A DNA stretch of 64,000 nt, taken from contig NZ_CP068022.1 of assembly GCF_016695175.1 (NCBI RefSeq), positions 1,164,001 to 1,228,000 on the forward strand, read 5' to 3'. Below the pieces are notes generated by a model. The model made no database searches. It was not told the DNA's origin and was given only the letters and a program-made list of their open reading frames with translations. The position numbers were made by a program, and so were the translations under genes. The stretch is from Pseudoalteromonas sp. GCY. Lineage in GTDB: Bacteria; Pseudomonadota; Gammaproteobacteria; Enterobacterales; Alteromonadaceae. Shown in pieces: positions 1 through 8,893 of the stretch. Position 1 is the stretch's first letter; each line of letters begins with the position of its first letter.

Positions 1-409
1 AAAAACCAAACTTGCGAGAAAAGGTTTTACCTTGTGTGTTTTTGTAGTGTAAATCGGCTGCAAGCGCCTCCTCAGTGACTTCATTCGCAAACTCAATAAT
101 CACCTTATCCATTTCCGCCCTTGCCTGTCTCAACGCTGCAAAATCTTCATACAACATCGCATCAAGCTTTGTCGGCAGCGGCACCGTTGCTACAGCGTTC
201 AGTGCTTCAACATCATGACTATGCTCTGTATAGCGCTTAAGCCAAATAATATCGGCAACAAGAATATGGTTTAACGATCCCATGATGGAGCCAAAAAAAG
301 CCCCTCGATCTTGGTGTAATTCCGTGGCGCTCAATCCCGAAACGGCTTCATATAACCTTTCGTTCATCCAACGATTGTAATCCGCCATTAATTCAAAGTT
401 TGCTTTCAT
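1..409 (-). CDS. DinB-family protein, 3' end outside the window
   Basis: Translating the minus strand from the ATG at 409 gives about 136 residues open to the window edge, beginning MKANFELMADYNRWMNERLY. This matches the start of DinB/YfiT-like four-helix-bundle proteins, including a LNHILVADIIWLKRY stretch whose His is typical of the first metal ligand in that fold. Family members are metal-binding proteins, some of them thiol-dependent S-transferases; the substrate cannot be told here. The C-terminal metal ligands lie beyond the edge. It is divergent from the peroxiredoxin gene, with 186 bp between them. Confidence 0.8.
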   Translation of the reverse strand, partial: MKANFELMADYNRWMNERLYEAVSGLSATELHQDRGAFFGSIMGSLNHILVADIIWLKRYTEHSHDVEALNAVATVPLPTKLDAMLYEDFAALRQARAEMDKVIIEFANEVTEEALAADLHYKNTQGKTFSRKFGF

Positions 410-595
410 CTAAATATTCCCTGTTCCTATAGAAATTGACTAACCTCAACTTAGCGGCATTGGCTAGGTTAAAAAAATACAAATATTTGAAGTTGAAAAC
501 AATCAATTTTATTGAACATTTTAATCTTAACTATCAATTATACAAATAAAAAGACGCGCGCCATAATGGCTACATCAACTTAAGAAGGAAAGCAA

Positions 596-1324
596 ATGTT
601 AAAGAATATTGAAGGTCAACACGTACCACAGGTTACATTCCCAATTAGAGAAAATGAAGAGTGGAAGCACGTCACCACTGATGAAATTTTTAAAGGCAAA
701 ACTGTGATTGTATTTTCTTTACCAGGTGCCTTTACACCAACCTGCTCGTCAACGCACTTACCGCGCTATAACGAGCTTGCTTGTGTATTTAAACAAAATG
801 GTGTCGACGAAATCGTGTGTTTATCCGTTAATGATACGTTTGTAATGAACGCATGGGCACAGTATCAAGAAGCGCAGAATATTACACTGCTACCTGATGG
901 TAACGGCGAATTCACTGACGGCATGGGCATGTTAGTTGATAAAAACGATTTAGGTTTTGGCAAACGCAGTTGGCGTTATTCAATGCTGGTAAAGGATGGT
1001 GTGATTGACAAAATGTTTATCGAACCAGAAAAGCCAGGCGACCCGTTTGAAGTATCAGACGCAGATACTATGCTGGAGTACATTAACCCGCGCCAAATCA
1101 AACCAGAGCCGGTTACCATTATTAGCAAAATTGGCTGTCCATTCTGTGAAAAAGCCAAAGCCTTGCTAACAGAAAAAGGACTGGCATATGAAGAGCTGTT
1201 ACTTGGTCAACAAGCATCGCTAACCAGTCTTAAAGCCTTGTCAGGTCGCGAAACCGTGCCGCAAGTATTTATCGGTGGTAAACACATCGGTGGCTCAGAC
1301 GATTTAGCTGAATATTTCGCTTAA
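596..1324 (+). CDS. Peroxiredoxin-glutaredoxin fusion (hybrid Prx5/Grx)
   Basis: Residues 1-165 form a Prx5-type peroxiredoxin with PGAFTPTC, the peroxidatic Cys being residue 50. Residues 170-242 form a glutaredoxin with CPFC (Cys181/Cys184) and a TVPQVFIGG cis-Pro loop. The 242-residue length is that of the Haemophilus-type hybrid enzyme, which reduces H2O2 and alkyl hydroperoxides using glutathione through its own Grx domain. The ATG is preceded by AAGAAGGAAA. An lpd-like flavoprotein follows on the same strand after 133 bp, suggesting a shared redox role. No clear OxyR site was found upstream. Cytosolic. Confidence 0.95.
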   Translation: MLKNIEGQHVPQVTFPIRENEEWKHVTTDEIFKGKTVIVFSLPGAFTPTCSSTHLPRYNELACVFKQNGVDEIVCLSVNDTFVMNAWAQYQEAQNITLLPDGNGEFTDGMGMLVDKNDLGFGKRSWRYSMLVKDGVIDKMFIEPEKPGDPFEVSDADTMLEYINPRQIKPEPVTIISKIGCPFCEKAKALLTEKGLAYEELLLGQQASLTSLKALSGRETVPQVFIGGKHIGGSDDLAEYFA

Positions 1325-1345
1325 TCATTAATCCCCCCACAACAT

Positions 1346-1371
1346 GACTTGGTGAACTCGCTCGCCAAGTC
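1346..1371 (+). other. Stem-loop between peroxiredoxin and flavoprotein genes
   Basis: GACTTGG at 1346-1352 pairs with CCAAGTC at 1365-1371; outside it, AACAT (1341-1345) can pair with ATGTT (1375-1379). No T-tract follows, so this is not a standard intrinsic terminator; it may be an mRNA-processing or stability element within the operon. Confidence 0.45.
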
Positions 1372-1457
1372 AAAATGTTCCCCCTCAACACAACAAAACA
1401 CGATGGCTAGTAACTGGCTGTCATGGGGGTTTACACTTTCTGATTTCGGAGCAAAAA

Positions 1458-2918
1458 ATGAAAAAGATAAATACCGACGTAGTCGTGATTGGTGCGGGAA
1501 CAGCGGGTCTCAGCGCCTATAGAAATGCCAAAAAATATACTTCAGAAGTACTGATGATTGAGTCTGGCGTATACGGCACAACGTGCGCGCGGGTTGGTTG
1601 CATGCCGAGCAAGTTACTGATCGCCGCAGCTGAAGCCGCACACCAAATTGAAGTCGCGCCCAAATTTGGTATTAATGTAAAACCCGCTGAAATTGACGGC
1701 AAAGCGGTTATGGCGAGAGTGAAACGTGAGCGAGATCGCTTCGTTGGCTTTGTAGTCGAAGCTGTCGACGAGCTACCTGAGCAGGATAAACTACGCGGCA
1801 GTGCAAAATTTATCAACAGCCATACGGTACAGTTGGACGACCACACTCAGATCACAGCCAAACGCTTTGTTATCGCTACAGGTTCAAGACCTAGCTACCC
1901 CGGTGCCTTTAATAATTTTGGCGACCGCTTAGTCATTAACGATAACGTTTTTGATTGGGACGACTTACCCGACTCAGTAGCCGTATTTGGCCCCGGTGTG
2001 ATTGGCTTAGAACTAGGTCAAGCGCTACACCGACTTGGCGTAAAGGTCAAAGTATTTGGTGTCGGCGGTGGCCTTGGACCACTAACCGATCCAATCGTCA
2101 AAGACTATGCCACCACCTTGTTCAGTGATGAGTTTTACCTCGACACAGATGCCAAAGTATCAGACATGAAACAGGTCGGTGACAAAGCCGAACTTACCTA
2201 CATTGACAAACAAGGGAAACCACAAACCGAGCAGTTTGACTATGTGTTGGCAGCCACAGGCCGTGTGCCCAATGTTGATAACCTTGGGCTAGAAAATACC
2301 ACGCTTGAGCTTGATGACCGAGGCGTACCACTAGCCGACCCACATACCATGCAATGTCTTGATGGCTCAGGTAACGCACCTATTTTTATTGCGGGTGATG
2401 CCAGTAACCAAATTCCGCTTCTACATGAAGCCGCAGATCAGGGCACGATTGCAGGTGAAAATGCCGGTCGCTTCCCAGATGTGAGAGTGGGACTGCGCCG
2501 CGCAAGGCTGGCCGCTGTATTTAGCGACCCACAAATTGCTATGGTTGGAGCAAGTTATAAAGAACTGGAAAAGCAATATGGCAATTGCAGCTGTTTTGCC
2601 ATCGGTGAGGTGAGCTTTGAAAACCAAGGCCGCAGCCGCGTGATGTTAAAGAACAAAGGCCACATGCGAGTCTACGCTGAGCAAGGCACCGGATTATTCT
2701 TAGGTGCCGAATTTGTCGGCCCTGCTGCTGAGCATATTGCGCATTTACTTGCTTGGGCGCTACAAAACAAGATGACCGTGCCACAAATGCTCGAAATGCC
2801 TTTCTACCACCCAGTGATAGAAGAAGGCCTAAGAACGGCACTGCGAAATCTAAATGCAAACTTGAAGTTTGGCCCAGATATTATCAAGCATTGTTTGGAA
2901 TGTGGTCCTGGCGCTTAA
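1458..2918 (+). CDS. Dihydrolipoamide dehydrogenase-like FAD disulfide reductase
   Basis: A 486-residue class I pyridine nucleotide-disulfide oxidoreductase. It has the N-terminal FAD GxGxxG (VIGAGTAG), redox-active CARVGC (Cys43/Cys48), an NAD(P)-domain (GPGVIGLELG), an IFIAGDAS FAD motif and C-terminal HPVIEEG, the catalytic His-Glu pair. The chain ends in CLECGPGA, giving an extra Cys479/Cys482 pair absent from classical E3 subunits. No 2-oxoacid dehydrogenase E1/E2 genes are nearby; the neighbour is the peroxiredoxin-glutaredoxin fusion. A dedicated thiol reductase is therefore as plausible as a general E3; this is inference. Cytosolic. Confidence 0.85.
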   Translation: MKKINTDVVVIGAGTAGLSAYRNAKKYTSEVLMIESGVYGTTCARVGCMPSKLLIAAAEAAHQIEVAPKFGINVKPAEIDGKAVMARVKRERDRFVGFVVEAVDELPEQDKLRGSAKFINSHTVQLDDHTQITAKRFVIATGSRPSYPGAFNNFGDRLVINDNVFDWDDLPDSVAVFGPGVIGLELGQALHRLGVKVKVFGVGGGLGPLTDPIVKDYATTLFSDEFYLDTDAKVSDMKQVGDKAELTYIDKQGKPQTEQFDYVLAATGRVPNVDNLGLENTTLELDDRGVPLADPHTMQCLDGSGNAPIFIAGDASNQIPLLHEAADQGTIAGENAGRFPDVRVGLRRARLAAVFSDPQIAMVGASYKELEKQYGNCSCFAIGEVSFENQGRSRVMLKNKGHMRVYAEQGTGLFLGAEFVGPAAEHIAHLLAWALQNKMTVPQMLEMPFYHPVIEEGLRTALRNLNANLKFGPDIIKHCLECGPGA

Positions 2919-2930
2919 CTTATCTCAGTT

Positions 2931-2955
2931 CAGGCCTCATTGTGAGGCCTGTTTT
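2931..2955 (+). terminator. Intrinsic terminator after the flavoprotein gene
   Basis: CAGGCCTCA (2931-2939) and TGAGGCCTG (2943-2951) form a perfect 9-bp stem with a TTG loop, followed by TTTTGTT. It lies between two converging genes. Confidence 0.85.
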
Positions 2956-2962
2956 GTTGCAA

Positions 2963-5389
2963 TTACTCGTATCTTAATGATTTTACAGGTCGCGCTTGTG
3001 CGGCAACTAACGTTAACGAGCCAACCGTTAGCCAAGCAATTGCAAACGCTAAACTTGCTGCAATCAAAAATGGCACGAATGAAAGGTCAATACGATAGAC
3101 AAAGTTGTTTAACCACTGCTGCATCACAAAATAAGCAAGCGGCCACGCGATCAGGTTTGCGATCAGCACTTGCTTTGAGAATTCCTTGTTGATCAATATC
3201 ACGATATCCATCACGGAAGCACCAAGCACTTTACGCACCCCAATCTCTTTGGTGCGCCTTTTTGTGGTAAAAGAGGCAAGACCAAATAAGCCTAAACAAG
3301 CAATGAAAATCGCCAGCATAGAGAACAAATTAAACACAATGATTTCTTTGTCTTCCTGGCGATACATCTGCTCAAATTTAGTTTGTAGATAAGTCAGTTC
3401 CATTTCTTGTTCTGGTACTAGCTTGCGCCAAGTGGCCTCTATAAAGTCGCGAGTTTGTGCTGTATCACCTTGGAATTTAATCGCCATCGAATTGCCTTCA
3501 TTCTCTCTTAGCAAGTGATACGTTGGGCTTATCTCTGTTTTAAGTGAAGAAAAATAGTAGTTTTGCGTCACGCCGATGATAGTCGCCATAGCGCTTGAAT
3601 GCCGAGTTAATCGTACTTCAAATGTTTTACCAACTGCTTCATCAGCACTAAATCCTAAACTCTGTGCCGCCTTTTCATTAATCACAACCGAAAAACGCGG
3701 ATTTGGCTCAGTCGCACTCGGCATCGCAAACTTATCTGCAGGAAAATCGCGACTAAACCCTCGGCCACTCAGTAATTTAATGTTGTAGCTGCTAAAGTAA
3801 TCTTCATCTACAGCCAATGTCGGCATGGTTTGCGACAATTGTGTTTTGGGATTAACCATCCCAAAAGCATCGACAATGGTCTCTGTTGGTACTGCTGAAC
3901 TTGCTGTCACACTGACAATATTTGGGTGAGAGAGCAACTGTGTTTTTAATGCGCTACGCTGTTGACTGGCGATGTCTGTATAAAGGCGGCTCAGCACAAA
4001 AGTATTGTCTTTGTCATAACCGAGTTCTATGGCTCTGGCGTACTTTAGTTGCTGGTTAGATACCGTGGTGGCGATAATAAGCACCACGGCGACACTAAAT
4101 TGAAATACCACCAGCCCTTTACGCAGCAACGCGCCAGATTTACCCTGTGTTACTTCTCCTTTTAGCACTTTAGCAGGTTTAAAGCGGCTTAGATAAAAGG
4201 CAGGGTATGCGCCTGAGATTAAGCCAACGAATAACCCTAACAGCAACAGCGTAGTCAACACTAACGGCTCTGAATAGAAGTCAAAACTGAGCGGCTTGCC
4301 AATAAAGCTCGCAAACAAAGGCAAACCTGCCTCAACCAGAGCTATAGCAATGATCAACGCGATATAACTCAACATCATCGCCTCAACCACAAACTGCATA
4401 ACTAAATGCTGCTGTTTAGCTCCTAATGTCTTACGTACTCCCACTTCCTTTGCGCGCTTGGTTGCTGTGGCAGTCGACAAATTCATAAAGTTAACACACG
4501 CAATAAAGAGAATAAGCGCTGAAATAACACTAAACGAATAAACGGTATTGATATCACCATTTTCTTTCATTTCACCATACTGATGTGAGTGAAGGTAAAT
4601 ATCAGTGACAGGCATTAATTCAAAGCCAAGGGTGTCGCTAGTTCCCGGACCATAATGATTTTCTAAATAACTTGGGATTTTTGCTTCAACATCTTCACCG
4701 GTTACCCCATCCGCTAATTTAACGTAGGTGAAATAGTTAAAACTTGGGTCACGCTGCCAGCTGTTATCACCATAATAAGTGGTGGCCGTTGCCATACTGA
4801 TCAGCGCAAAGACGTTTAAATGGGTGCGCAGTGGCAAGTCTTTTATCACGGCGCTCACCTTTAACGGTAGTTTTCCTGCACCAAGTAAAGACTCTCCAAC
4901 AACATTCGTGCGACCAAAATAGAGCATTGCAGCTGCTTGGGTTAAAACAATGGTGTTGGGAGCCTTGAGTGCCGACTGACGCTCTCCGTCAATTACATCT
5001 AAGGAGAAAAAATCGACAAAGTTGGGATCAGCGAGGAATACACCATCATGAAGAAAACTTTCCTTGCCTTGCCCAAGCGCAACGCTCACTTCTCGAAAGC
5101 GCGTAGCATCAACCACTTCTTCAAAATGTGCTTGATAGTTTTCAGCGTTAAATACTTGCCCTTGCGCATAGTATTGTTCAGGCGCACTTGGCGGCATCCA
5201 TTTAACAGACGAGCGATAGATTTGCTCATGACCCTTAATAAACTTGTCGTAACCCAGCTCAGATTCAACAAAGATGGCCATACTGATACAAATAGCTAAA
5301 CCAATCGCCAAACCCAAAATATTGATTGTTGAGTAGAGCTTTTGTTGCAGTAAGCTGCGATACGCGATTAACAAGTAATTTTTAAGCAC
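2963..5389 (-). CDS. MacB/FtsX-family ABC transporter permease
   Basis: About 808 residues with two FtsX-type modules. An N-terminal membrane anchor (INILGLAIGLAICISMAIF) is followed by a MacB-like periplasmic domain, a block with KRAKEVGVRKTLGAKQQHL, a second periplasmic domain, and a C-terminal block with RRTKEIGVRKVLGAS. I place the start at the GTG at 5389: it has GGAGG six bases upstream and overlaps the ATPase stop (GTGCTTAA). A longer reading from 5464 lies inside the ATPase gene and lacks such a site. With the ATPase and HlyD gene upstream it forms a three-gene export operon; the substrate is unknown, peptides or lipids being usual for the family. Confidence 0.9.
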   Translation of the reverse strand: MLKNYLLIAYRSLLQQKLYSTINILGLAIGLAICISMAIFVESELGYDKFIKGHEQIYRSSVKWMPPSAPEQYYAQGQVFNAENYQAHFEEVVDATRFREVSVALGQGKESFLHDGVFLADPNFVDFFSLDVIDGERQSALKAPNTIVLTQAAAMLYFGRTNVVGESLLGAGKLPLKVSAVIKDLPLRTHLNVFALISMATATTYYGDNSWQRDPSFNYFTYVKLADGVTGEDVEAKIPSYLENHYGPGTSDTLGFELMPVTDIYLHSHQYGEMKENGDINTVYSFSVISALILFIACVNFMNLSTATATKRAKEVGVRKTLGAKQQHLVMQFVVEAMMLSYIALIIAIALVEAGLPLFASFIGKPLSFDFYSEPLVLTTLLLLGLFVGLISGAYPAFYLSRFKPAKVLKGEVTQGKSGALLRKGLVVFQFSVAVVLIIATTVSNQQLKYARAIELGYDKDNTFVLSRLYTDIASQQRSALKTQLLSHPNIVSVTASSAVPTETIVDAFGMVNPKTQLSQTMPTLAVDEDYFSSYNIKLLSGRGFSRDFPADKFAMPSATEPNPRFSVVINEKAAQSLGFSADEAVGKTFEVRLTRHSSAMATIIGVTQNYYFSSLKTEISPTYHLLRENEGNSMAIKFQGDTAQTRDFIEATWRKLVPEQEMELTYLQTKFEQMYRQEDKEIIVFNLFSMLAIFIACLGLFGLASFTTKRRTKEIGVRKVLGASVMDIVILINKEFSKQVLIANLIAWPLAYFVMQQWLNNFVYRIDLSFVPFLIAASLAFAIAWLTVGSLTLVAAQARPVKSLRYE

Positions 5390-6071
5390 AGCGAACCTCC
5401 TGCATTTGGCTCGAAACAATATGGCCATCCAAAACATGGATCGTGCGATGCGCGTAATTTGCATGATGATCTGAGTGCGTCACCATGACTATCGTTACCC
5501 CTTCTTGATTAAGTTGTGCTAACAGCCCCATGACTTCTTCACCATTTTTTGAGTCAAGATTACCGGTTGGCTCATCCGCTAGAATCATTTTTGGCTTTGC
5601 AACAATGGCACGCCCAACTGCAACCCTTTGCTGCTGACCACCTGAAAGTTGCTGTGGGTAATGATCTTTGCGATGCGCAATATTCACTTTTTCCAGCACG
5701 GCTGTCACACGCAGTGCTCGCTCGGCTTTGGGGATCCCCTGATAAATAAGCGGAAGCTCAACGTTCTCATATACAGTGAGCTCATCGATAAGGTTAAAAC
5801 TTTGGAAGATAAAACCAATATTGTCTTTACGAATATCAGCAAGCTGACCTTCACTTAAATGGCTGATGTCCTTGCCATCAAAAACATACTCGCCACCATC
5901 AATATGGTCTAGCATGCCGATGATATTGAGTAAGGTAGACTTACCTGAACCAGATTGTCCCATGATAGCAACGAACTCGCCACGCTCTACGGTCACAGTG
6001 ACATCCTCAAGGGCGTAAGTCTCAACCAGCTCAGTACGAAAAACTTTATTTATTTTAGTTAGATGTAACAT
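5382..6071 (-). CDS. MacB/LolD-type ABC transporter ATPase
   Basis: A 229-residue ATPase with Walker A GQSGSGKST, Q-loop FIFQSFN, signature LSGGQQQR, Walker B MILADE and a switch His (VTHSDHH). The GNLDSKNGEEVM segment and FQSFNLID are typical of the MacB/LolD/FtsE branch, which power mechanotransmission rather than pore transport. It starts 22 bp after the HlyD-like gene and its stop overlaps the permease GTG, so translation is probably coupled. Confidence 0.95.
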   Translation of the reverse strand: MLHLTKINKVFRTELVETYALEDVTVTVERGEFVAIMGQSGSGKSTLLNIIGMLDHIDGGEYVFDGKDISHLSEGQLADIRKDNIGFIFQSFNLIDELTVYENVELPLIYQGIPKAERALRVTAVLEKVNIAHRKDHYPQQLSGGQQQRVAVGRAIVAKPKMILADEPTGNLDSKNGEEVMGLLAQLNQEGVTIVMVTHSDHHANYAHRTIHVLDGHIVSSQMQEVRCA

Positions 6072-6093
6072 ATTCTTTTGCCTTTTAATTCTA

Positions 6094-7341
6094 TTAACGA
6101 GTCAAACTGACCGACTGCATGTCTTTAAAGCTGCTGTAACTTGAGGTGATCACTCGGTCGCCGACCGCCAATCCATCAAGTACTTCAATATATTTGTTGT
6201 TACGCTCGCCAAACGTCACCGATTTCTTCACCGCCACTTGACTGCCCTGCTCTAGTACAAATACCCACTTGCCACCGGTATCCTGATAAAATCCGCCATT
6301 TGGTATTAAAGTCGCAGCTTTCGCTTCTGCTAATAACAACTCCAACTGTAAACTTTGACCTCTACGAATGTCGCTGGGCAGCGCACCATTAAAAGTTAAA
6401 TCCACTTCAAAGCGACCATTTGACACTTCGGCATAGACCTTTGCAAGCGTTAGCTCATAGGGCTTCCCTTGCAGCGTTAACCTTGCGGTTTGTCCTGCAT
6501 ACACACGGCCTAGGTAAAACTCATCAATTTGGGCCGACACTTTATATTCAGACACAATATCAACTTGCCCCAAACGTGATCCTCTCGCCTTTGACGCACC
6601 TAATTCCGCATCTAGCGCAGTCAATTGACCATCCATAGGCGCTTTGATAATTAGGTTTTCAAGATTTTTACGCGCAAAACCCAAGTTTTTATTGAGCTGC
6701 TCGACGCTGTCTTCTAGCTGTGCAATTTGTGCCGCACGGATTTTTTCATCCTGTTGCTGCTGCTCAATAATTAACTTGCGGCGGTTTTTTAGATACTCAG
6801 TTTCATCTTCGGCCGCTTGTAGCTCATCTTTTGAAACTAAATTACCGCTACCAAGGCGCTTGAACTGTGCAAGCTTTCGCTCACTTTGACTTACCTGAAA
6901 ATCTAGCTCTAATAAGTTTCGTTTTAAGTTTAAACGGTTTTGATCTATCGCTAAGCGGGTATTGTGTAGGTTATTTAGCTGCTCTGAGATCTGCGCCTCA
7001 CGGGAAATCACATCTAGCTGCAAACTGGTGTTGCTCAGTGCAAGCAGTTTGTCACCCCTTTTAACCATCGCACCTTCTTCGACGAAACGCGCTTCGACTC
7101 GTCCACCTTCGATGGCATCTAGATACACAGACTTACTCGGCATGATGCTTCCTCTAAGCGGAATGAGATCATGAAACTCGCCCTTTGTCACTGTACTTAT
7201 CTTGACTTTATCCATCGCCAGATTAACACGATCCCCGCTGCTACTCGCCGCACTATCAAATGCAAAATACGCTACCACGATTACAGGTAGCGCCAGCCAC
7301 CACAGCTGAAATCTTTTGTTAGGTATTATTTTTCTGTCCAT
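6094..7341 (-). CDS. HlyD/MacA-like periplasmic adaptor
   Basis: A 415-residue membrane-fusion protein. One N-terminal transmembrane helix (residues 13-31) is followed by a lipoyl half-motif (GGRVEARFVEEGAMVKRGDKL), a long coiled coil (about 110-220), the second lipoyl half (LIIKAPMDGQLTALDAELGA) and beta-barrel and membrane-proximal domains. It would link the MacB-type permease to an outer-membrane TolC-like channel, which is not encoded in this window. It is first in the leftward operon, behind a sigma-54-like promoter, and divergent from the NtrC-type regulator. Confidence 0.92.
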   Translation of the reverse strand: MDRKIIPNKRFQLWWLALPVIVVAYFAFDSAASSSGDRVNLAMDKVKISTVTKGEFHDLIPLRGSIMPSKSVYLDAIEGGRVEARFVEEGAMVKRGDKLLALSNTSLQLDVISREAQISEQLNNLHNTRLAIDQNRLNLKRNLLELDFQVSQSERKLAQFKRLGSGNLVSKDELQAAEDETEYLKNRRKLIIEQQQQDEKIRAAQIAQLEDSVEQLNKNLGFARKNLENLIIKAPMDGQLTALDAELGASKARGSRLGQVDIVSEYKVSAQIDEFYLGRVYAGQTARLTLQGKPYELTLAKVYAEVSNGRFEVDLTFNGALPSDIRRGQSLQLELLLAEAKAATLIPNGGFYQDTGGKWVFVLEQGSQVAVKKSVTFGERNNKYIEVLDGLAVGDRVITSSYSSFKDMQSVSLTR

Positions 7342-7376
7342 TTTGTCACTCTCTTGAGTTTAGGTTAGCCTAATAA

Positions 7377-7392
7377 CTCAAGTTGCGTGCCA
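7377..7392 (-). promoter_or_regulatory. Sigma-54-like -24/-12 promoter of the export operon
   Basis: Read leftward the site is TGGCACGCAACTTGAG, against consensus TGGCAC-N5-TTGCW. The -24 GG/-12 spacing is right and only the -12 C is replaced by A. Transcription would begin about 12 bp further on, some 25 bp upstream of the adaptor ATG. The divergent gene encodes a sigma-54 activator, which supports the call. An inverted repeat TTGAGTT/AACTCAA overlaps the start region. Confidence 0.6.
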
Positions 7393-7477
7393 AACTAAAA
7401 AACAAATAAAAATCAAAAACATAAAATAATTCTATAGAATAATGGAACAAAAGAGTGTAAAAAAATTAAACACCTAG

Positions 7478-7493
7478 TGTACGATATCGTACA
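7478..7493. promoter_or_regulatory. 16-bp perfect palindrome upstream of the NtrC-type regulator
   Basis: TGTACGATATCGTACA is a perfect 16-bp palindrome ending 23 bp before the regulator start codon and about 90 bp upstream of the divergent sigma-54-like promoter, where an enhancer site would be expected. It may be the dimer binding site of the regulator itself; inference from position and symmetry. Confidence 0.55.
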
Positions 7494-7516
7494 GTTTGAT
7501 GAGGAAAGGAAATGTA

Positions 7517-8893
7517 ATGACTATCAGCGATAAGGCAATTTTAGTTGTCGACGACAACAGCGAAATTCTCGTCGCCACGAGAATGTTGCTCAAACAATAT
7601 TACAAAAAAGTCGTGACGCTAGATAATCCCCACGATATCGCTAAAACAATGTCGGAACAGGACTTTGCACTGATATTGCTCGACATGAATTTTACTCGAG
7701 AATCAACCTCCGGCGCCGAAGGATTCTACTGGCTAAAACAAATAAAAGCCTTGGATGAAGATGCCGTGGTTGTGCTCTTCACCGCCTATGGCGACCTCAC
7801 GATGGCGGTGGATGCCATCAAACTTGGCGCCAACGATTTTGTCCTCAAGCCTTGGCAAAATGAAAAGCTACTCGCAACGGTTGCCAATTGCATCGAGCTG
7901 AGCGAACAACGGCAAAAGTCCAAGAAGCTCACGCAAATCGCACAAATTTCAATGGCAGCGCAAAACAAACCATTCGAGCATTTAATCGCCTCGAGTCCAG
8001 CAATGGAGCAAGTTTTTCAAACCATAGAAAAGGCTGCCAAAACCGATGCCAACGTCTTAATCTTAGGCGAAAGCGGCACTGGTAAAGAAGTCGTTGCCAG
8101 AGAGCTACATAAACAGTCTTTACGAAAAGACAATACTTTCATGTCTGTGGATATGGGCACGATCGCCAGCTCTTTGTTCGAAAGTGAATTGTTTGGCCAT
8201 ATGAAAGGCGCATTTACAGATGCGAAAAGCAATAAACCAGGTCGCTTTGAGCTTGCGGAATCTGGTACTTTGTTTTTGGATGAAATAGCCAATATTCCGC
8301 TTGAGTTACAGGGAAAGTTACTTACTGCGATTCAAAATCGAGTGGTTACACCAGTAGGTGGCTGCAAACAAATAGAGGTTGATCTGCGCCTTATCACCGC
8401 AACCAATATGAATTTGTATGACATGGTGCGCGAAGGCAGTTTTCGTCAGGACTTGTTATACCGCATTAATACCGTAGAGATCACACTTCCTGCACTACGA
8501 GATAGACCCCAAGATATTCCACTACTTATTGAGTTTTATGCTGATCTATACAGCAAAAAGTACAAGCTCGCGTGTAAAACGATCACCGACAAAATGATGG
8601 CTGATTTAGTCAAGTATCAATGGCCTGGTAACATCCGAGAATTACAACACTTGGTTGAACGCGCTGTTATTTTATCTGACTCAACCCAATTGCAGTTTCA
8701 GCTCGCCAGTCCAGCTGCAAGCTCAAAGGAGAGCGCAGGACTTCTTGGCACTTACAATCTCGCAGAAATAGAGCAGCACACCATAGAGCGGGCGGTTCGA
8801 GACTTTAAAGGAAATATCAGCCATGCGGCTAAAGCGCTTGGGATCACCCGAGCGTCACTGTACCGTAAAATGGAGAAGTATGATGTGGAATAA
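7517..8893 (+). CDS. NtrC-family sigma-54-dependent response regulator
   Basis: 458 residues from the ATG at 7517, chosen because AGGAAAGGA lies just upstream; a TTG at 7496 would add seven unlikely residues. Domains: receiver (residues 6-120, VVDDN acidic pocket, phospho-acceptor Asp56 in LLDMNF, Lys in LKPW); AAA+ sigma-54 activation domain with Walker A GESGTGKE and Walker B TLFLDE; Fis-type HTH at the end (NISHAAKALGITRASLYRK). The sigma-54 contact loop reads GAFTDA rather than GAFTGA, a tolerated variant. The kinase gene overlaps its end. The likely target is the divergent export operon. Confidence 0.95.
   Translation: MTISDKAILVVDDNSEILVATRMLLKQYYKKVVTLDNPHDIAKTMSEQDFALILLDMNFTRESTSGAEGFYWLKQIKALDEDAVVVLFTAYGDLTMAVDAIKLGANDFVLKPWQNEKLLATVANCIELSEQRQKSKKLTQIAQISMAAQNKPFEHLIASSPAMEQVFQTIEKAAKTDANVLILGESGTGKEVVARELHKQSLRKDNTFMSVDMGTIASSLFESELFGHMKGAFTDAKSNKPGRFELAESGTLFLDEIANIPLELQGKLLTAIQNRVVTPVGGCKQIEVDLRLITATNMNLYDMVREGSFRQDLLYRINTVEITLPALRDRPQDIPLLIEFYADLYSKKYKLACKTITDKMMADLVKYQWPGNIRELQHLVERAVILSDSTQLQFQLASPAASSKESAGLLGTYNLAEIEQHTIERAVRDFKGNISHAAKALGITRASLYRKMEKYDVE

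Noticed and set aside
410..595. OxyR site upstream of the peroxiredoxin gene
   Set aside because: ATAG/CTAT elements occur but not in the required spacing of four; not called.
5048..5299. Antisense open frames inside large genes (for example in the permease, sbcC, M1 peptidase)
   Set aside because: No ribosome sites, no recognisable domains, and each lies opposite a well-supported gene.
5390..5464. N-terminal 25 residues of the MacB-type permease
   Set aside because: The frame is open upstream, but it lies within the ATPase gene and lacks a ribosome site; the GTG at 5389 has GGAGG at ideal distance and overlaps the ATPase stop.
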